Below, in pieces: positions 33,124 to 48,500 of a stretch of DNA of 64,000 nucleotides. The translations under genes were made by a program, and so were the position numbers. The notes under the pieces were generated by a model, which did not search any database, was not told where the DNA came from, and saw only the letters and a program-made list of their open reading frames with translations. The stretch covers positions 11,835,151 through 11,899,150 of the forward strand of contig NC_003071.7 of the NCBI RefSeq assembly GCF_000001735.4. The letters run 5' to 3'. Within the stretch, counting starts at the first letter, position 1. Each line of letters starts with the position of its first letter. This DNA comes from Arabidopsis thaliana. Taxonomy: Eukaryota; Streptophyta; Magnoliopsida; Brassicales; Brassicaceae.

Positions 33124-36100
33124 GTCAAATTATTAATTTTTATATTGAAAAGACATTTGGAGTATTTTTTTTGGGTTATTATTTCTGATAAAATCAAATT
33201 TACATTGAGAAGAATGGCTTTGGGGAATCAATACAAAAAGTCTTTTCTACGTAGAAGAAAACTTGACCCAGCAACATTAGAGATTCCATTTTGCATTACG
33301 AAACTTAAACTGGTTAGGAAATAATTTAATTATTTGCCCAAAAAGGGAAATAATTTAAACAAAATATGATTTTATTGACGTTATTTTAATTAAGCTTCAG
33401 TCTTAACTCTTAACTCTTAAGTAGTTTCTTAAATAGTGTGTCAAAAAAAAAAGTAAGTTTCTTAATACTGCTTCTAATTTGCATGTCGTAGTATCAGAAG
33501 TTTTTTCAACAAAAAAATCATTATGAAGAGAGTTTATATGAATATCGCTAACCATTATGTGGAATTGTGGATAATGGATAAATTTTGAGAACTAATTGGA
33601 TTCATGTGTTGCCTCACAGTGAGCTGACGACCGTTCGATCATTGATATACATACACATATGATGAAAAAAAGATGCTAATTTCTCGTTGCTTTTTTTTTT
33701 TGGTCTTTTCAAAAAAGGATTGAGACAAAAAAAGAAGAGAAAAAATGATGAATAATTAGGTACCTTTCCGAGAAGCAAAACCCTCGAAACTCTCATCAAA
33801 TATCCTAACCATACCTTTCTTTAAAATTTGGATTTTGCACAAATCCATTTACAAATTTAATTACTTTTTCTTTTCGTAGGTATATATTTATTTATACCTT
33901 TATAAATATATAACTTTATAGGAAGAAGTATCGTATAGTACTACTTCCTACTCGCTATACAATAAATAATACAATGCGAGGTTGTTTGTTTCTTATCACA
34001 AAGTTGTACCCTATGCAACAACATTCATATAATCATCCTTTTCCCGAGCATTTTGACTGATCAATGCTTCAGTGCTTCTTCATTATCATACAACACGTTC
34101 CAACCAAACTTGAATCATGTATTTTTCCCAAATCCCAAGTTACACCTAAATGATACCAAAGATTACAAATACAACTAAACATACTCCTAGTTTTTTCTTA
34201 TGGAAAAGGAAAATTAAGAACACTAGTTAGATGCAAACAAATAAAAGGAGAAAACAATAAAAATATATATATATATATATGAGTGTCCGAATCGAACGAA
34301 CTGAATAATGTGGAATAAGTTTGATTCGGGATAGGTTTTGTTTTCTGAATAATCTGCAAAACTGACAAACCGAAATCGAATAAACCGGTCGGCTCAAAGT
34401 CTCAGGTTTAGATATAGCCCAAATATGATTGCAAATCACTTAAAAGTTATACGGACACCACTATTTGATCAACATAAAACCATGTTCTACAATAAAGATT
34501 TAAGAATTTTAAAAATGGGTTGGATTGGCCTGAAACTGGATTGGAAAAATTGGTATTTCTTCCTTTAACTAAATGGCACACGATCAATTTCTAATTTCTC
34601 CAAAAATACCATTTCTTTTGGTATTACTAGGTACTAGCCCATGAAGATAAAAGAATTCATTTTACTTTATTTCATTCTAGTATATTTCTTGAACAATTCT
34701 AATGCAATTTCAATGTCTTGACTATACTCTTGATCCTCCAATCGAATCCACAAGATTTTCTACCAAAACCGCTTTACGACTTACACCTCAATCGTAACCA
34801 TCCATGAACTTAATTCGGCCAAAATCGATTATTCTATTTGGCACGTTATGTTATGGACTGTTCATATACGTACCACGTTCCAAACTCGTTTGTATCTAAA
34901 AAGGAAAAATTATCTCACATTAGTGATTTTTTTTTACTTGCATCAACTCTATTACTATATACTAATATATATTACCATTACCATTTTGAACGCGTTACAT
35001 AGACATTATTTAGTCATTAGTCAAATCCCTTTACTATATAATCCCATTTGAAATGTAAGAATTTTGAATGTTGACAGATGCAAATAAGGATTAGCATACA
35101 AAATTACTTTGTAACCCTTATTTACGTGATAAAAAAGTTTAGCCTATCGTTCCACTATTAAAAACATGAACATGTAAAAGTTGAATTTTCTATCTTTTCT
35201 TGTATCAACTATCAAGTAATTTGCAAGTACCTAAGTAAAAGAAAACAAATAAACACAACGATCTTTATTACTATATTTAAAACAAATAAAAGATAGACAA
35301 CTATTAATTTGTTTATATGCATATCAGTCCTTTGCAACGTAGATAAAAGCGGTATTATGCAAATAAACTTTTCTTTTGTCAATTGTCGTCATCATGCAAA
35401 TAAATTTTCAAATATCACTGTCATTATTCAAATTTCAAACCCTAATAAAAAAGCAAATTAAAAAAATGGTTTCGTACGACAAAGGGCTTAACGAAAGATG
35501 ATAAGAACAAACATTAATACCGTAGCTTTTGTATTTCTAACATCAGTAAAAATAAAAAAATCAGACCTCGTAACCAATGAAGCTGCCATAAAACCTGAGA
35601 TGGTGTAGTTAAAGAGGGAATTATGATTTGTGTCAGCTATCAATATCATCATAATTAGCTGAAATTATATTTATTCTTTGGAGTTTTTATTTATTTATAT
35701 TTGAACATTTATTATACAAACAAATTATATACAAATAGTCGTAACTCATTTTATTTTTCTCTTCTTCTTTTGTTATTATTTGTCAAAATAAATAGTCCTT
35801 TATATTCGTAATTCGTAAATCAGTATAAATTAAAGCAGAAGTGAAAACATAAGCCAATAGTGGTAAAAACTGTTATTCTATCTCTATTCTGGTTCTGCAA
35901 AAAGCATATATCAATTTATAAAAAAGTGAACAGACTAATACTAGTAGAGTTAAAATAGACTGTAGTTAAGTTAAGAAAATGTACGATCAACAGCCCACAC
36001 CGCCACAGATGAAATTACGTGGAACGTGGTAAAAAAGCCACGACGGTAAAATAGTAATTTAATTAACTCTTCGATTTTCCTTTTAACTCTGAAGAGGGCA

Positions 36101-36337
36101 AAATGGTCAATGATAATTTCGTTTATTTAGTCATAAAAAAACCGGGAATGCAAAGAGATGAGGGCAAAATAGTCAAATTAAAAAACCGACGATCTTTTAG
36201 ATTCCTTTTAAAACCTAGACGTCCCACTCTCACACAATACACACAAGTAACCAGTTTTCTCTCTCATTTTCTCAGTTTTTCTCTCTCTCCGTTTTTGAAA
36301 AGATTTTTGTTTCTACTTTGGGAAGCTTTCCGCTACA
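33124..36337. other. 3.2-kb intergenic region and AGO5 promoter
   Basis: AT-rich with an AT dinucleotide repeat near 34263-34280. No coding region is supported. The last 110 bases, about 36230-36337, form a CT-rich AGO5 leader. The frame at 36103-36375 overlaps this leader and the AGO5 start out of frame and is a shadow. Confidence 0.55.
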
Positions 36338-39300
36338 ATGTCAAATCGTGGTGGTGGTGGTCACGGCGGCGCTAGTCGTGGTCGAGGAGGTGGACGAAGG
36401 TCTGACCAGAGACAAGATCAGTCTTCTGGTCAAGTTGCTTGGCCGGGTTTACAACAAAGCTACGGTGGTCGTGGTGGTTCTGTTTCCGCCGGTAGAGGTC
36501 GTGGAAACGTCGGAAGAGGTGAAAATACTGGAGATCTGACGGCGACGCAAGTTCCGGTTGCTTCTGCTGTTTCTGGCGGGAGAGGTCGTGGTAACATCGG
36601 AGATCCGACGTTTTCTGTTGCGTCTTCGTCTAAGACGGTGTCTGTTGCTTCTTCATCTAAAGAGGAAAGTAAGAATACGGAGGTTTCTGAGACCATGTCG
36701 AACCTTCAGATTACTTCGACGGAGACGAAACCTGAAATGACGTCACTTCCTCCGGCGTCATCTAAAGCGGTTACGTTTCCGGTACGGCCAGGACGTGGTA
36801 CTTTGGGGAAGAAAGTCATGGTTCGTGCGAATCATTTCCTTGTTCAAGTTGCTGATCGTGATCTCTACCATTACGATGTAAGTTTCCGGCCATTTTTTCT
36901 CGACGAATCTGTACTTGTTTGTCGTTTTTATGTGTCGATTTCAAATATTGTCGTTTCTATTTCATCAAGTTATAGTGTTTTTTGCTTTTTGTTGTTGTTC
37001 AGTTTTTGTAAACCTTGTACGTCAAAAGATGAACTTTTTTTTGTCGTTTGTGTTCATCTGAAGTTGTTCTTTCAGTGAGATTTCTGACTGAAAATTTGTT
37101 AGTTTCTGCATCATTGGTTTTTTTTTTTTTTTGCTTTCATTCGACGAATATACTGTTGTTTGTTCCTTTTTATTGTTGATCTGATGTATTTCACAAAGTT
37201 CCTAGAGAGAGTTTTGACATGATGAATCTGCGGTTGTGACTTGTTTTAGTCATATAGAGATTTTTTGGCTAAAAGTTATTGTTATTGTGTTATAGGTTTC
37301 GATCAATCCTGAGGTTATATCAAAGACAGTGAACAGAAACGTGATGAAACTTCTGGTTAAGAATTATAAAGACTCTCACTTGGGAGGGAAGTCACCAGCG
37401 TATGATGGAAGGAAAAGCCTCTATACTGCTGGTCCATTACCTTTTGACTCGAAAGAGTTTGTTGTGAATCTGGCGGAGAAAAGAGCTGACGGTTCCTCTG
37501 GGTAATGTCTTGTTTTAACTCTTTGTGAATGTGTTTGTATCGCCTTGTTTTTCATAGTTTTTTTTGGCATTGTGACTCCTTTTGGCAGGAAGGACAGACC
37601 GTTTAAAGTTGCTGTAAAGAATGTGACAAGCACTGATCTTTATCAGTTGCAACAGTTCCTTGATCGTAAGCAAAGAGAGGCTCCATATGATACTATCCAA
37701 GTGCTTGATGTTGTTCTTAGGGATAAGCCCTCTAATGAGTAAGAAATCTGAAATTTGCATAAACTTCAGTATTGTCAAAAGCTATGCATAAACTTAACAT
37801 TTCCCTGTTTTGCTTTCTGTTCAGTTATGTCTCTGTTGGGAGGTCTTTTTTCCACACTAGTTTGGGAAAGGACGCAAGAGATGGTAGGGGTGAGCTTGGA
37901 GATGGTATTGAGTACTGGAGAGGTTATTTCCAAAGTCTAAGGCTGACTCAGATGGGTTTGTCTCTGAACATTGGTAAGAATATGCTTAATGTTATCTGGA
38001 TTGGTGATGTTGATTAATTCTTATATTTTTATTTGATTTAGATTTGAATAATTCTACTTTATGGTTTTAACTGCAGATGATTTTGATTCATTATAGCCGT
38101 GTTGTTTTCTTATGATGCAGACGTTTCAGCAAGATCATTTTATGAACCGATTGTTGTCACTGACTTTATTAGCAAGTTTCTGAATATAAGGGACTTAAAC
38201 AGGCCACTTAGAGACTCAGATCGACTTAAGGTATATATCTGACTTATATTCCACCATTTTAATTATTAATATTATTCAAGATGATGTCTTATATATGATT
38301 CTTATCTTGAAAATCATATGTTGGTATTTAGGTGAAGAAAGTTTTGAGGACACTGAAAGTTAAGTTGCTTCACTGGAACGGCACAAAAAGTGCCAAAATT
38401 AGTGGGATTTCTAGTCTACCCATCAGGGAGCTAAGGTGAAGATGCTTACTTTAGCAGGGTGCATAATCGTTGAACTTTGTTTTCTTGCTTTTCTTGGAAG
38501 AGGTTTCTGATCTTTGGTTATAAATTTGCTGATGTTGCCTATGTTCTAATCATTTCAGGTTCACTCTGGAGGACAAATCAGAGAAGACGGTTGTTCAATA
38601 TTTTGCTGAAAAATATAATTATAGAGTGAAATACCAGGCTCTACCTGCTATTCAAACAGGGAGTGACACAAGACCCGTCTACCTACCAATGGAGGTATAT
38701 TTTTAATAACATCTACTTTTTTACCTCCATCGTTTTCTTGGATTCATTTTGTATCCTTAAAGATCTGGTTATTCCTGGTTCTTGCAGCTCTGCCAAATTG
38801 ACGAAGGGCAAAGATACACCAAAAGGCTCAATGAGAAGCAAGTGACTGCATTGCTAAAAGCTACCTGCCAACGACCCCCTGATAGAGAGAACTCGATCAA
38901 AAACGTAGGTTTAGTCCTCTTTACATTACATATACAGTAGTTCCTCCATCGGAAAAATAGTCTTTAATTTTGCACCTCTGTTTTGACTAACATCACGTTT
39001 GTTGTTTATATTATTAGTTGGTTGTGAAAAATAATTACAATGATGATCTGAGCAAGGAGTTTGGGATGTCAGTGACTACCCAACTAGCCTCGATTGAAGC
39101 TCGTGTACTTCCCCCACCGATGGTGATTTTCTTTCTCCATTTTTGTTATTAATTTGCTTTATTATCATGCATTTTCTTGTCAATGTTGCTCATCACGATG
39201 TTCTTTCTGTTAACAGTTGAAGTACCATGACAGTGGTAAAGAGAAAATGGTAAATCCAAGGCTAGGACAGTGGAACATGATTGACAAGGTAAAACTGTAA

Positions 39301-41562
39301 TTGACTATCATAATCTTTTTGCTCTCTGTAGGCACTTGAAACTAAATAAGAAATATGCTTCTATTTCTCTTATAATGATAAATTATACTATACTTTACTG
39401 CTTTGCGTGTGGATGCGGAAGAAATAGTTAGTGATGAAGATTTGTGTTTAATGCTTCTATTGTGGTTTAATGTGTGTTACCAAATTTTGGGGCTCTTACC
39501 TCCTTTTGGCTGTGATATGGTCCAGAAAATGGTTAATGGAGCAAAAGTCACTTCTTGGACTTGCGTAAGTTTCTCTACTCGGATTGACCGTGGTTTACCC
39601 CAAGAGTTCTGCAAACAGTTGATTGGGATGTGTGTCAGCAAAGGAATGGTCTGTCTTGTCTCATGCTTATTGATACTTGTCACAATTTCATACCAAAAAA
39701 TTTACTAACTCTTTTTTTTGTTTTAATTCTTTGTGCCAGGAATTTAAGCCTCAACCTGCTATTCCGTTCATCTCTTGTCCCCCTGAACATATTGAGGAAG
39801 CTCTTCTCGATATCCACAAAAGGGCACCTGGTCTCCAACTGTTGATTGTAATATTGCCTGATGTGACTGGATCATATGGTAAGTCTGTGCTAATGATTGG
39901 TAATATTTGGTGCAAAGTTTATTCCGACAATCTGTTCATGAAGTACTCTTTCTGTCTGCAGGAAAAATAAAAAGGATCTGTGAAACAGAATTGGGGATTG
40001 TCTCTCAGTGTTGCCAACCTAGACAAGTTAATAAACTCAACAAGCAGTACATGGAAAATGTTGCCTTGAAGATCAATGTCAAGGTCTAGTCATCTGTGCT
40101 TCTTATTGTTTTTTATGATGGTGTAAAACGGGTATTTGTATTACAGACTGGGGGAAGGAACACTGTTCTTAATGATGCTATTAGAAGAAACATACCTCTT
40201 ATTACTGATCGTCCAACCATCATCATGGGTGCTGATGTGACTCACCCACAGCCTGGAGAGGACTCAAGTCCTTCTATTGCTGCTGTATGTATATCTTATT
40301 TTACTTGTATCTCATTATACTACTGTTTCATCATAAAAGGTAATTCTCTTATTTCAACTACAGGTTGTGGCCTCTATGGACTGGCCTGAGATAAACAAAT
40401 ACCGAGGATTGGTTTCTGCTCAAGCTCATAGGGAAGAAATTATTCAGGACCTGTATAAGCTGGTTCAGGATCCACAACGTGGGCTAGTCCACTCTGGTTT
40501 GATAAGGTAAGAGCAAAACATCTACAACTTCTTGTGTTCTTTGATTTTTCACAAGAATAAATATAATGGACACTGTTTGTGATTGCAGGGAACATTTCAT
40601 AGCATTCAGGAGAGCTACAGGCCAGATACCTCAAAGGATCATCTTCTATCGGTAAGTGGTTCTCACATTCCATGCTTAAACATTTCATAGCATGAGCAGG
40701 TTTGGCTAATTGCTTTCTCTTTATACAGTGACGGAGTAAGCGAAGGGCAGTTTAGTCAGGTTCTGCTACATGAGATGACTGCTATCCGCAAGGCTTGTAA
40801 CTCTCTCCAAGAGAATTATGTTCCTCGTGTTACTTTCGTGATTGTCCAGAAACGTCACCACACACGTTTGTTCCCTGAGCAACACGGGAATCGTGATATG
40901 ACTGATAAGAGTGGCAATATTCAACCAGGTTTCTCACTCTCTGCTCTTCTCTATCAACTTAATTCCTTTAATGATCCAGATTTCAAGTAACATATTTGTA
41001 TTTCCTTATCAGGTACTGTCGTGGACACTAAAATCTGTCACCCTAATGAATTCGACTTCTATTTGAACAGCCATGCTGGTATTCAGGTATTGCTTCCAGA
41101 ATCTAGACCAATTTATGACCTGTTTTGTCTCAGCAGAATTACAACTTCCTTTGAATGTTTGAATGGTAATAGGGAACAAGCAGGCCGGCACATTACCATG
41201 TACTTCTCGATGAGAACGGTTTCACCGCTGATCAGTTGCAAATGCTCACAAACAACCTCTGCTACACGTAAGAGACAACAACATTGTACATTTTCCTTAT
41301 GACATGTTTTAACTCTCTGAAACTAACAAAACATATAATAAAATGCATATGCAGGTATGCGAGGTGTACAAAATCTGTGTCAATTGTGCCACCAGCCTAC
41401 TACGCTCACTTGGCTGCATTCCGTGCCCGCTACTACATGGAGAGTGAGATGTCTGATGGAGGTTCGAGCAGGTCCAGGAGCTCAACAACAGGTGTGGGTC
41501 AAGTCATTTCGCAGCTCCCAGCAATAAAAGATAACGTCAAGGAGGTTATGTTTTATTGCTAA
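36338..41562 (+). CDS. AGO5: Argonaute 5
   Basis: Twenty coding exons join in frame to 997 residues, the known AGO5 length. Boundaries are 36338-36877, 37296-37501, 37589-37738, 37825-37973, 38121-38230, 38332-38435, 38559-38694, 38788-38904, 39018-39122, 39217-39288, 39526-39648, 39740-39878, 39962-40083, 40147-40284, 40364-40506, 40589-40651, 40729-40928, 41013-41086, 41173-41267 and 41355-41562. The order is a Gly/Arg-rich N-terminus with RGRG repeats (1 to about 90), the ArgoN domain, PAZ (middle third), then Mid and PIWI. The slicer residues are present: Asp721 in GADVTHP, Glu762 in HREEIIQ, Asp807 in FYRDGV and His947 in YYAHLAA. AGO5 binds small RNAs, with a preference for 5' C, and acts in reproductive tissue and antiviral silencing. 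The protein ends VMFYC, the family terminus. The position fits At2g27880. Confidence 0.97.
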
Positions 41563-42503
41563 TGATTCACTTCTTCTCTTGCCAGTTTTAAAAGCCGTTA
41601 ATAATTATGAAAACTATATTCGGCTCTCGGTTATCTCTTTTGGGTTTGGCTGTTAATATTTTGAAGGATCTGGCCAACTTTTGCGCCTTAGGACTTATGT
41701 TATGCGTTTTGGTTTCAGATGATGACTACTTTTATCGTTTGTGAAAAGACAAAGGGTTAATTATGATTTTTTTGGACGATGATTTGGCTCAGTTCTTTTT
41801 ACTTATGGTATTTTGTGCTAATTTCTTGTTACAATTTATTTTCTTCGACAATTTCTTTTATCCTCTTAATTGTCGGCCTCTGCTTCAACTTTCCATGGTT
41901 TATCGTAATCTTCACAATGAATCAAAGTAATGTTTTCAGTAGAAACTGGTTGTTTTTGAAAGGAGTCTTATTGGGAGTGATTTAGAGAGAATGAGAATCC
42001 ATAGAACAAAATCAGTTAGTTGATAAAGATTTGATTCCACAACAACAACATTTGCTCAAGTTCTTCATATAAAGAGAAACAAAAAAGACAATTCTGAGAT
42101 ATTTGCAAAGGTTGATCTTATACCGTTCTTTTGGATGGATCAATTTCACAAAAATCAGGTTTGATGATTCAAGAGCTTTACCCGGTTCAATCACCGGTCC
42201 GGTTTTAAAAAACATTTAACACTACACAGAAAATTTGGAAGAAGAGTGTTAAATAAACACTGGCTTTAATCATTTTGTTGGGTAAAACAAAACAAAAACA
42301 AAACCAAAGAGAGCGAGTTTAATCACACCATTGTCGAAACAAATCAAAAGGCTCAACAAAAGTCTTCTTCTTCTTCTAGATCTCTCTTCCCGATCCGATT
42401 TGTGACTCGCCGGAAAGAAATAACACACAGACAGACATTTTCTCCGATCGTGAAATTAGATGGATCAATAATTGATCTTACTGGTATAAAGAAGAGATGA
42501 GAG
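41563..42503. other. AGO5 3' flank and VPS50 promoter
   Basis: The first half is T-rich 3' UTR of AGO5. From about 42340 a CTTCTTCTTCTTC-rich stretch forms the likely leader of the next gene. No other coding sequence is supported. Confidence 0.5.
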
Positions 42504-45500
42504 ATGCAGCCTAATCTCTTCTTCCCATTCGGTTCAGTTTTGGGTAATCCATTTCTCTTCAATGGCGGTGGAGATCTAAACGAACTTGGTTCTGGTGCTG
42601 CTTTCGAGAGCTCTAGGGTTTTCTTCTTACTTCCTTTCTTATTATCCCAAGGCACTGGTGTCATGGATTTATCTAAAGTTGGTGAAAAATTCCTCAGCTC
42701 TGTTAAATCCGCTACTTCTCTTGGTCTCTTACCTTCTCCTTCTATCTCCGATCGTCCTGAGGTAATCAAAATCTCAACTTTAACTTGTTTTGTTCGATTT
42801 CTTAACATCAATGGAGTTTTTTAGAGAATTGGATTTTTTGTGTAGATTCCAGCACGTGCTGCGGCAGCTGCTGCGGTTGCTCGTGCTTTGGCGGGACTTC
42901 CTTCTGATCAGAGATTGAGTATATCTTCTACTGCTACTGAGCTTAACTCAATTTATGGAAACAGACCTCTTCCTCAACAAGTTGAAGAGCTTGAAGAAGG
43001 TTTCTATGAAGAGGTCTGTGTGTGTGTATGCTTTGTTTTGGTGTTTGTGATATCATTACTAAGCCCACAGGTGACATTTTGGTTTTGTTGTTGTGTAGGA
43101 TTTTGATCCGGTAAGGCATATTTTGGAGAATGTGCCGGATGATGAAAGTGAGTTAGCTTATTTTGAGAAGCAGGTACTAACTTTTAACTTCTCTCAAGGA
43201 ATTGAATATAAACTGATGCGTCTATTGTGAAAGGTTAAGAATGTTGATGAACGTTTTAGTTAGTGAGTTTAATAGGTTTTGTTTACTGTGTAGGCTACCT
43301 TGAGGTTGGTACAGCTGGATAAAGTGGCAGAAACTCTGTCTCACCATGTTATGGAGCATCATGAAGTAATGGGTAAGTATTCTTGAATTGAGAAGATCAT
43401 ATGCGTTTGGTTTTGTGAGTATTAATATTTGCTTTTGGCCAGTGAAGGGGATGAATTTGGTAAGAGAATTGGAGAAAGATTTGAAGATTGCAAATGTCAT
43501 CTGCAAGGTATGAGTTTCATATTCTTAACCTAAATTTTACATAAACAATACAGTGGTTTTATTTTCTATTTTATCTATTACTGGTTTGACTTGGTTTTGG
43601 CTGTTTTTGTGTGTTTATTGCCAGAATGGAAGACGAAATTTGACTTCTTCTATGAATGAGGCTTCAAGAGATCTTATTGTACACACTCATTCCAAAAAGA
43701 AACAAGCTCTTCTGGTAGGCTTCTCAATTTATTTCAGACATCTAGGCTCCACTGATTGTTTCTTTAATCTGCTTTCTTGAAATATTTCATGTGTTATAGT
43801 TTCCTTCTGAAATCACCATCAATGTGCTCTAGAACTTTGTGTACAAAATTACTCTGTATTATCATCTATCAGAAAGTGGCCGAGTATCTTTTTTGTTTTA
43901 ATCTCTAAAGTTACGAACAGGATGTTTCTAGCAAGTAGTTTCTTAGATACAATCTAAGTGTAACCTAGCCTAATTTTTTGTTTTAATTGCTAAACATACT
44001 GTTGAGATTATTATTCCTAGCATGCCTGTTTGCTTCTCTGGATACCATGTAATAAGAGCGACATGAAAGTTTAATCTTTTTACTTGCAGGATATGCTTCC
44101 TATACTAACTGACCTCCGCCATGCAAGAGTAATGCAGTCAAATCTTGAAGACCTTGTTGAAGATGGAAACTATTGCAAGGTTGGTAGTTTACCATCGTCT
44201 CTGTTGTATACTTCCATGGTTTTCTTATATGAATTATGGTGATGTTATGTTATGAAACTAACAAGAGATGGGAATTTATTCCTTATTATGCAGGCATTTC
44301 AAGTCCTATCAGAGTATTTGCAGCTGCTTGACAGTCTATCTGAGTTCTCAGCAGCCCAAGAGATGACCCGTGGTGTTGAGGTAGTTATAGCTTATTCATG
44401 ACCAACCATTGTCTTCATAATTTTCTATCGTCAGTCGGTTGAGCTTCTCATACTCTTTTCAAGGTTTGGTTAGGAAGAACTCTTCATAAGCTGGATTCAC
44501 TGTTGTTGGGCGTTTGCCAGGAATTCAAAGAAGATAGTTATGTAATGGTTAGTAAGCCAACTCATTCTCATGTATCTCTGTAGCTTTCTCCTTTGTAAAC
44601 TAAAAGGATTGAATTGTGGGCCTTCAGTTTAGTGGAGAACTAGAAATTTTGTTCAGAGATTTAACTTGTTTATGTGCTCATACCTTTAGGTCCTCGACGC
44701 TTATGCACTGATCGGTGATGTCTCTGGTCTCGCAGAAAAGATACAAAGTTTCTTTATGCAAGAAGTTATCTCAGAAACCCACTCAGTGCTAAAGAGCATT
44801 GTTGGGGAGGTATGTGAGCTAAATATCATTTGTTGCTCCTGTAGGATGTAGTCGTGCATGCTTGGATGGTTGAATGTATTGAGCTTGCTGGTGTATAGCG
44901 CAATCGTTGTTTTTCCTATTTTTTTGGTGCAAGCCGCAATCCTTTTTCTGTGTTGCTTAGATGTCACTTTTGATCCTAGCAGATACACGAAAGTAGCAAA
45001 TTGAAACCTGCACATTAGTACAAGTTTTTTTTACACGTTGTGATTTATCTTATTTCATTCTGCATGCAATCTTTGTCATAGGCGGTAATGCTTTTTTACT
45101 TCATCATACTGAGCACGAATGAGCACGAAATGAGTTTATTAACGTCAGCATATCAAACCAATCAGATTGTTGATCTATTCTCTGTATATATATTTGCTTT
45201 TGTAGGATAACAGTGCTGCCACCCAATATAGTAGGTATGCTCTATGCACTTGAGTTATTACTGGTACCTATTACATTATCTAGTATTTATCTCTGGTCCC
45301 TTTTGTTTGGATTCTAGTATCCTTGCTGATTTTTTTATTTTTTTTTAATTAATTTCAGACTTACCTACAGCGATCTATGCCTTCAAACACCAGAATCCAA
45401 GTTTAGGCAATGTCTTTTGAGAACACTAGCTGTGCTTTTTCAGTTAATATATTCATACCATGAGATAATGAGTTTCACGCCAGAAAAGGAGGTAGGTTCC

Positions 45501-48500
45501 ATTCCTTGCTTTAGTTTGTATTTAACATTTTCTTATTACCTTGATAGGGTTGTTGAAACAGCCTCTGGTTCTAATTTCAGTACTACAGTATAATATTTGT
45601 TGGTAGATCTCATAGTCTTAAACACCTCTGCAGACCTTTTACTTATTGTCTGAGCCAAACTATACCTAAAACTTCTCTCTAACACTGTAGTTAGAGGAAA
45701 TCTTAGCATATGGTTGTAAATTTACTGTGTGTTTGTTTAGTTTGGTGGTGTGGAACTCTAAGAAGACCTGCTTTATTGATAGGGATCTATCTCGAAATTT
45801 ATTACTTGATTTCCTAGTTAACATACAATTAAGTGGGGTTTAATATCTAAGCCTCTGTGGCGGGATTTACCAGGTTAACTTACTCTATGTTAGGTAATTG
45901 ATTGTCCAAGAATTTGGATAAGTTCTTTAATTTTAGTTTAATATTTTTGTCTTATTCCCTTTCGGCTTGAAAGATAATGGGTCCTAAAATCTTTTCTCTT
46001 TGATGGCTTCATTGCTCTGTATCTTATACATTGTCAGCATCCTTAAGATTTTTTTCTGTATGTTGTCAATGTTAATTTGTTTAAATTATCTCTAATGGGT
46101 TCTAACTTCTAAGGGCTAAGCTTCTGAACTGGAACAGGCAGAAATTTTGGTCTCACCCAGTCTTGCAACAACTCAAATGGTTGATTCAGTGACCGGAAGT
46201 TCATGTGACCCACAGGATGGTGGTCTATTGCCGGGAAGCATACCTCCTTGTACCATTTCCGCTGAAGAGTCGGATGGAAGTGGAACATCCAGTTCAGTGC
46301 AGCTGGCGTCTAATATTGCAATAGATGAGTCTAGGAATTCTGAAGATAGAGTATCAAGTAGCGAGTCACCATGGTACTATTTACGAAAAGAAAGTGCAGC
46401 TTTTGTTTCAGAAACTCTTCAGAGAGGACGCAGAAATCTTTGGCAACTTACAACAAGCCGTGTGTCAGTTTTGCTCTCTTCCCCAGGTGCTTCTTCAACA
46501 AGTATACATCAGTTCCTAAAAAATTATGAAGACCTGAGCATCTTTATCCTTGCTGGGGAAGCGTTCTGTGGATTTGAAGTTGTTGATTTTAGGGAGAAGC
46601 TAAAGGGTGTATGCGAAAATTATTTCACTGCATTTCATAGGCAAAGCATGCATGTAAGTTCCGTTTTACAATGCCTATTGGGCTGACATTGCCAATACCA
46701 CATAGCTAGTTAATTTCATGCATCACCTCTCCTACATGATAACGTGAAAATAAAGTCTTTGTTTGGTTTTTCTCCCTTACAGGCGCTTAAAATGGTCCTG
46801 GAGAAGGAGACATGGACGAAATTGTCACCAGATACTGTGCAAGCTATTAATTTTGCTGGTCTTGTGGGGGATGGGGCTCCCCTAATTATTTCTTCCCGCA
46901 GTGCCTCAGGTTCTTCCAGATTCCCTCACTCTGATAAGCCAAGTAACTCAATTGATCCAAGTGGCAACAGGAGTGGATTTTCATATTGGCTGAAAAGTGG
47001 GAACCCGTTCTCAGCAAAGTTAACTCACTATAGAGAAGATCAAGACTACTCCTCGATCAATGGAGAAGATCATGAAGGGAATGATAGTATTCATGATGAT
47101 GTTGTGAATCCCAAGATAAGAGACATAAAACGCATCAACGGAGGTAGTCCTGTTTCAGAAGATGAAAACGAAGACCTTCTTGCTGACTTTATTGATGAGG
47201 ATAGCCAGCTTCCAAGACGAAGTTTTACACGTAGTCAATCAAGGACTTCTTCTTCACATTTTAGTACTAATGATGATTTGACAGCTCAAACAGGATCATC
47301 CCTTTGTCTTCTAAGGTAATATATGCGGTTTAGGAAATGTTTGAAATTATAATGACAGCCTTCCGATCGCATATTTTCCCTGGCACTTTTATGACATGGA
47401 ATTGCATTAATTGTGTTCGATGTCTTAGATCTATGGATAAGTACGCGAGGCTTATGCAGAAGCTAGAAATTGTTAATGCTGAATTCTTTAAGGTACAAAT
47501 CCTAATACTTGGAAATTCGTAGATTTCTCTACTCTGCTCCCTCGATTTCATTTCTAACTTTTCTCTTACGTCTGTTTGAAATTTTGTAGGGAATATGCCA
47601 ATTGTTTGGAGTCTTTTTCTATTTCGTGTTTCAAGTATTTGGTCAAGAAAATACTAATTCAGGTGGAAAAGGAGTTTCCGACTCTTTCAATCGTGAGTTA
47701 CTGATTCGTTTGCTTTTGATGCTCTTCTTTGTTTGTAATGTTACTCCCCACCAGTGTCAGTATGAGTCGTGTTATGACTTTTAAGGCTACAATATCTGCG
47801 GAAAGCCATTTTGCTCAACATAAGTATATTTTGAAATGCAGATCGTTTGAAAAGCTGCTTATCACGGATATCACAAGAGTGTGAGCAATGGATAAAACCT
47901 CACGTTTCATCATCACCATCTTCTTCACTTGCCTTTCCCAACACTGTTCATAGTCTTGCGGATGTGACTCCAGCAAGTCCCTTAAATACTTCTGGTCACT
48001 TATCAGGCGTATCTTTTAGTCTCAAGGTATATAACTTGGGGCTAGGTTTTCATCAATTTGAACTACAGTTAATACTGTTTTATGTTCATTAGTTACCCTA
48101 AATATAACTATCCTAATCATTTATACTCTAGTATTTGATATATTGTGTGAGAAGAAGAGCAGCTGCCTTGCTTTCTTCTTATCATCTCAAGGTTGTATAA
48201 TAAAAGGATTATCGCTTGCAGGAAAGATGTGCTGCTGTGGACACAGTATCTCTTGTGGCTCGGGTATTGCATAAATCAAAGGCTCATCTCCAATCAATGC
48301 TTATGTCAAGAAATGGGTCTCTGGTTGAAGACTTCTTTGGTCAACTGGTATGCACCTCTTCAGATCTTATTTTTTAAGAAAAACCCTGGTTGGACGTATT
48401 GCCTCGCTTGGATTTGCTGTTGACAACATGCATACAATCTTATTATACAGACACTTCTGTAGCATCCAATAGTCTTTTGCCTCTAAAAAATATTGAATTA

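Noticed and set aside
38755..38765. GTATCCTTAAA resembling a U12 donor in an AGO5 intron
   Set aside because: It lies within a normal GT-AG intron and the exon 8 acceptor is clear; not a splice site.
44701..45015. 104-residue minus-strand frame
   Set aside because: Spans a VPS50 exon and intron in antisense; no motif.
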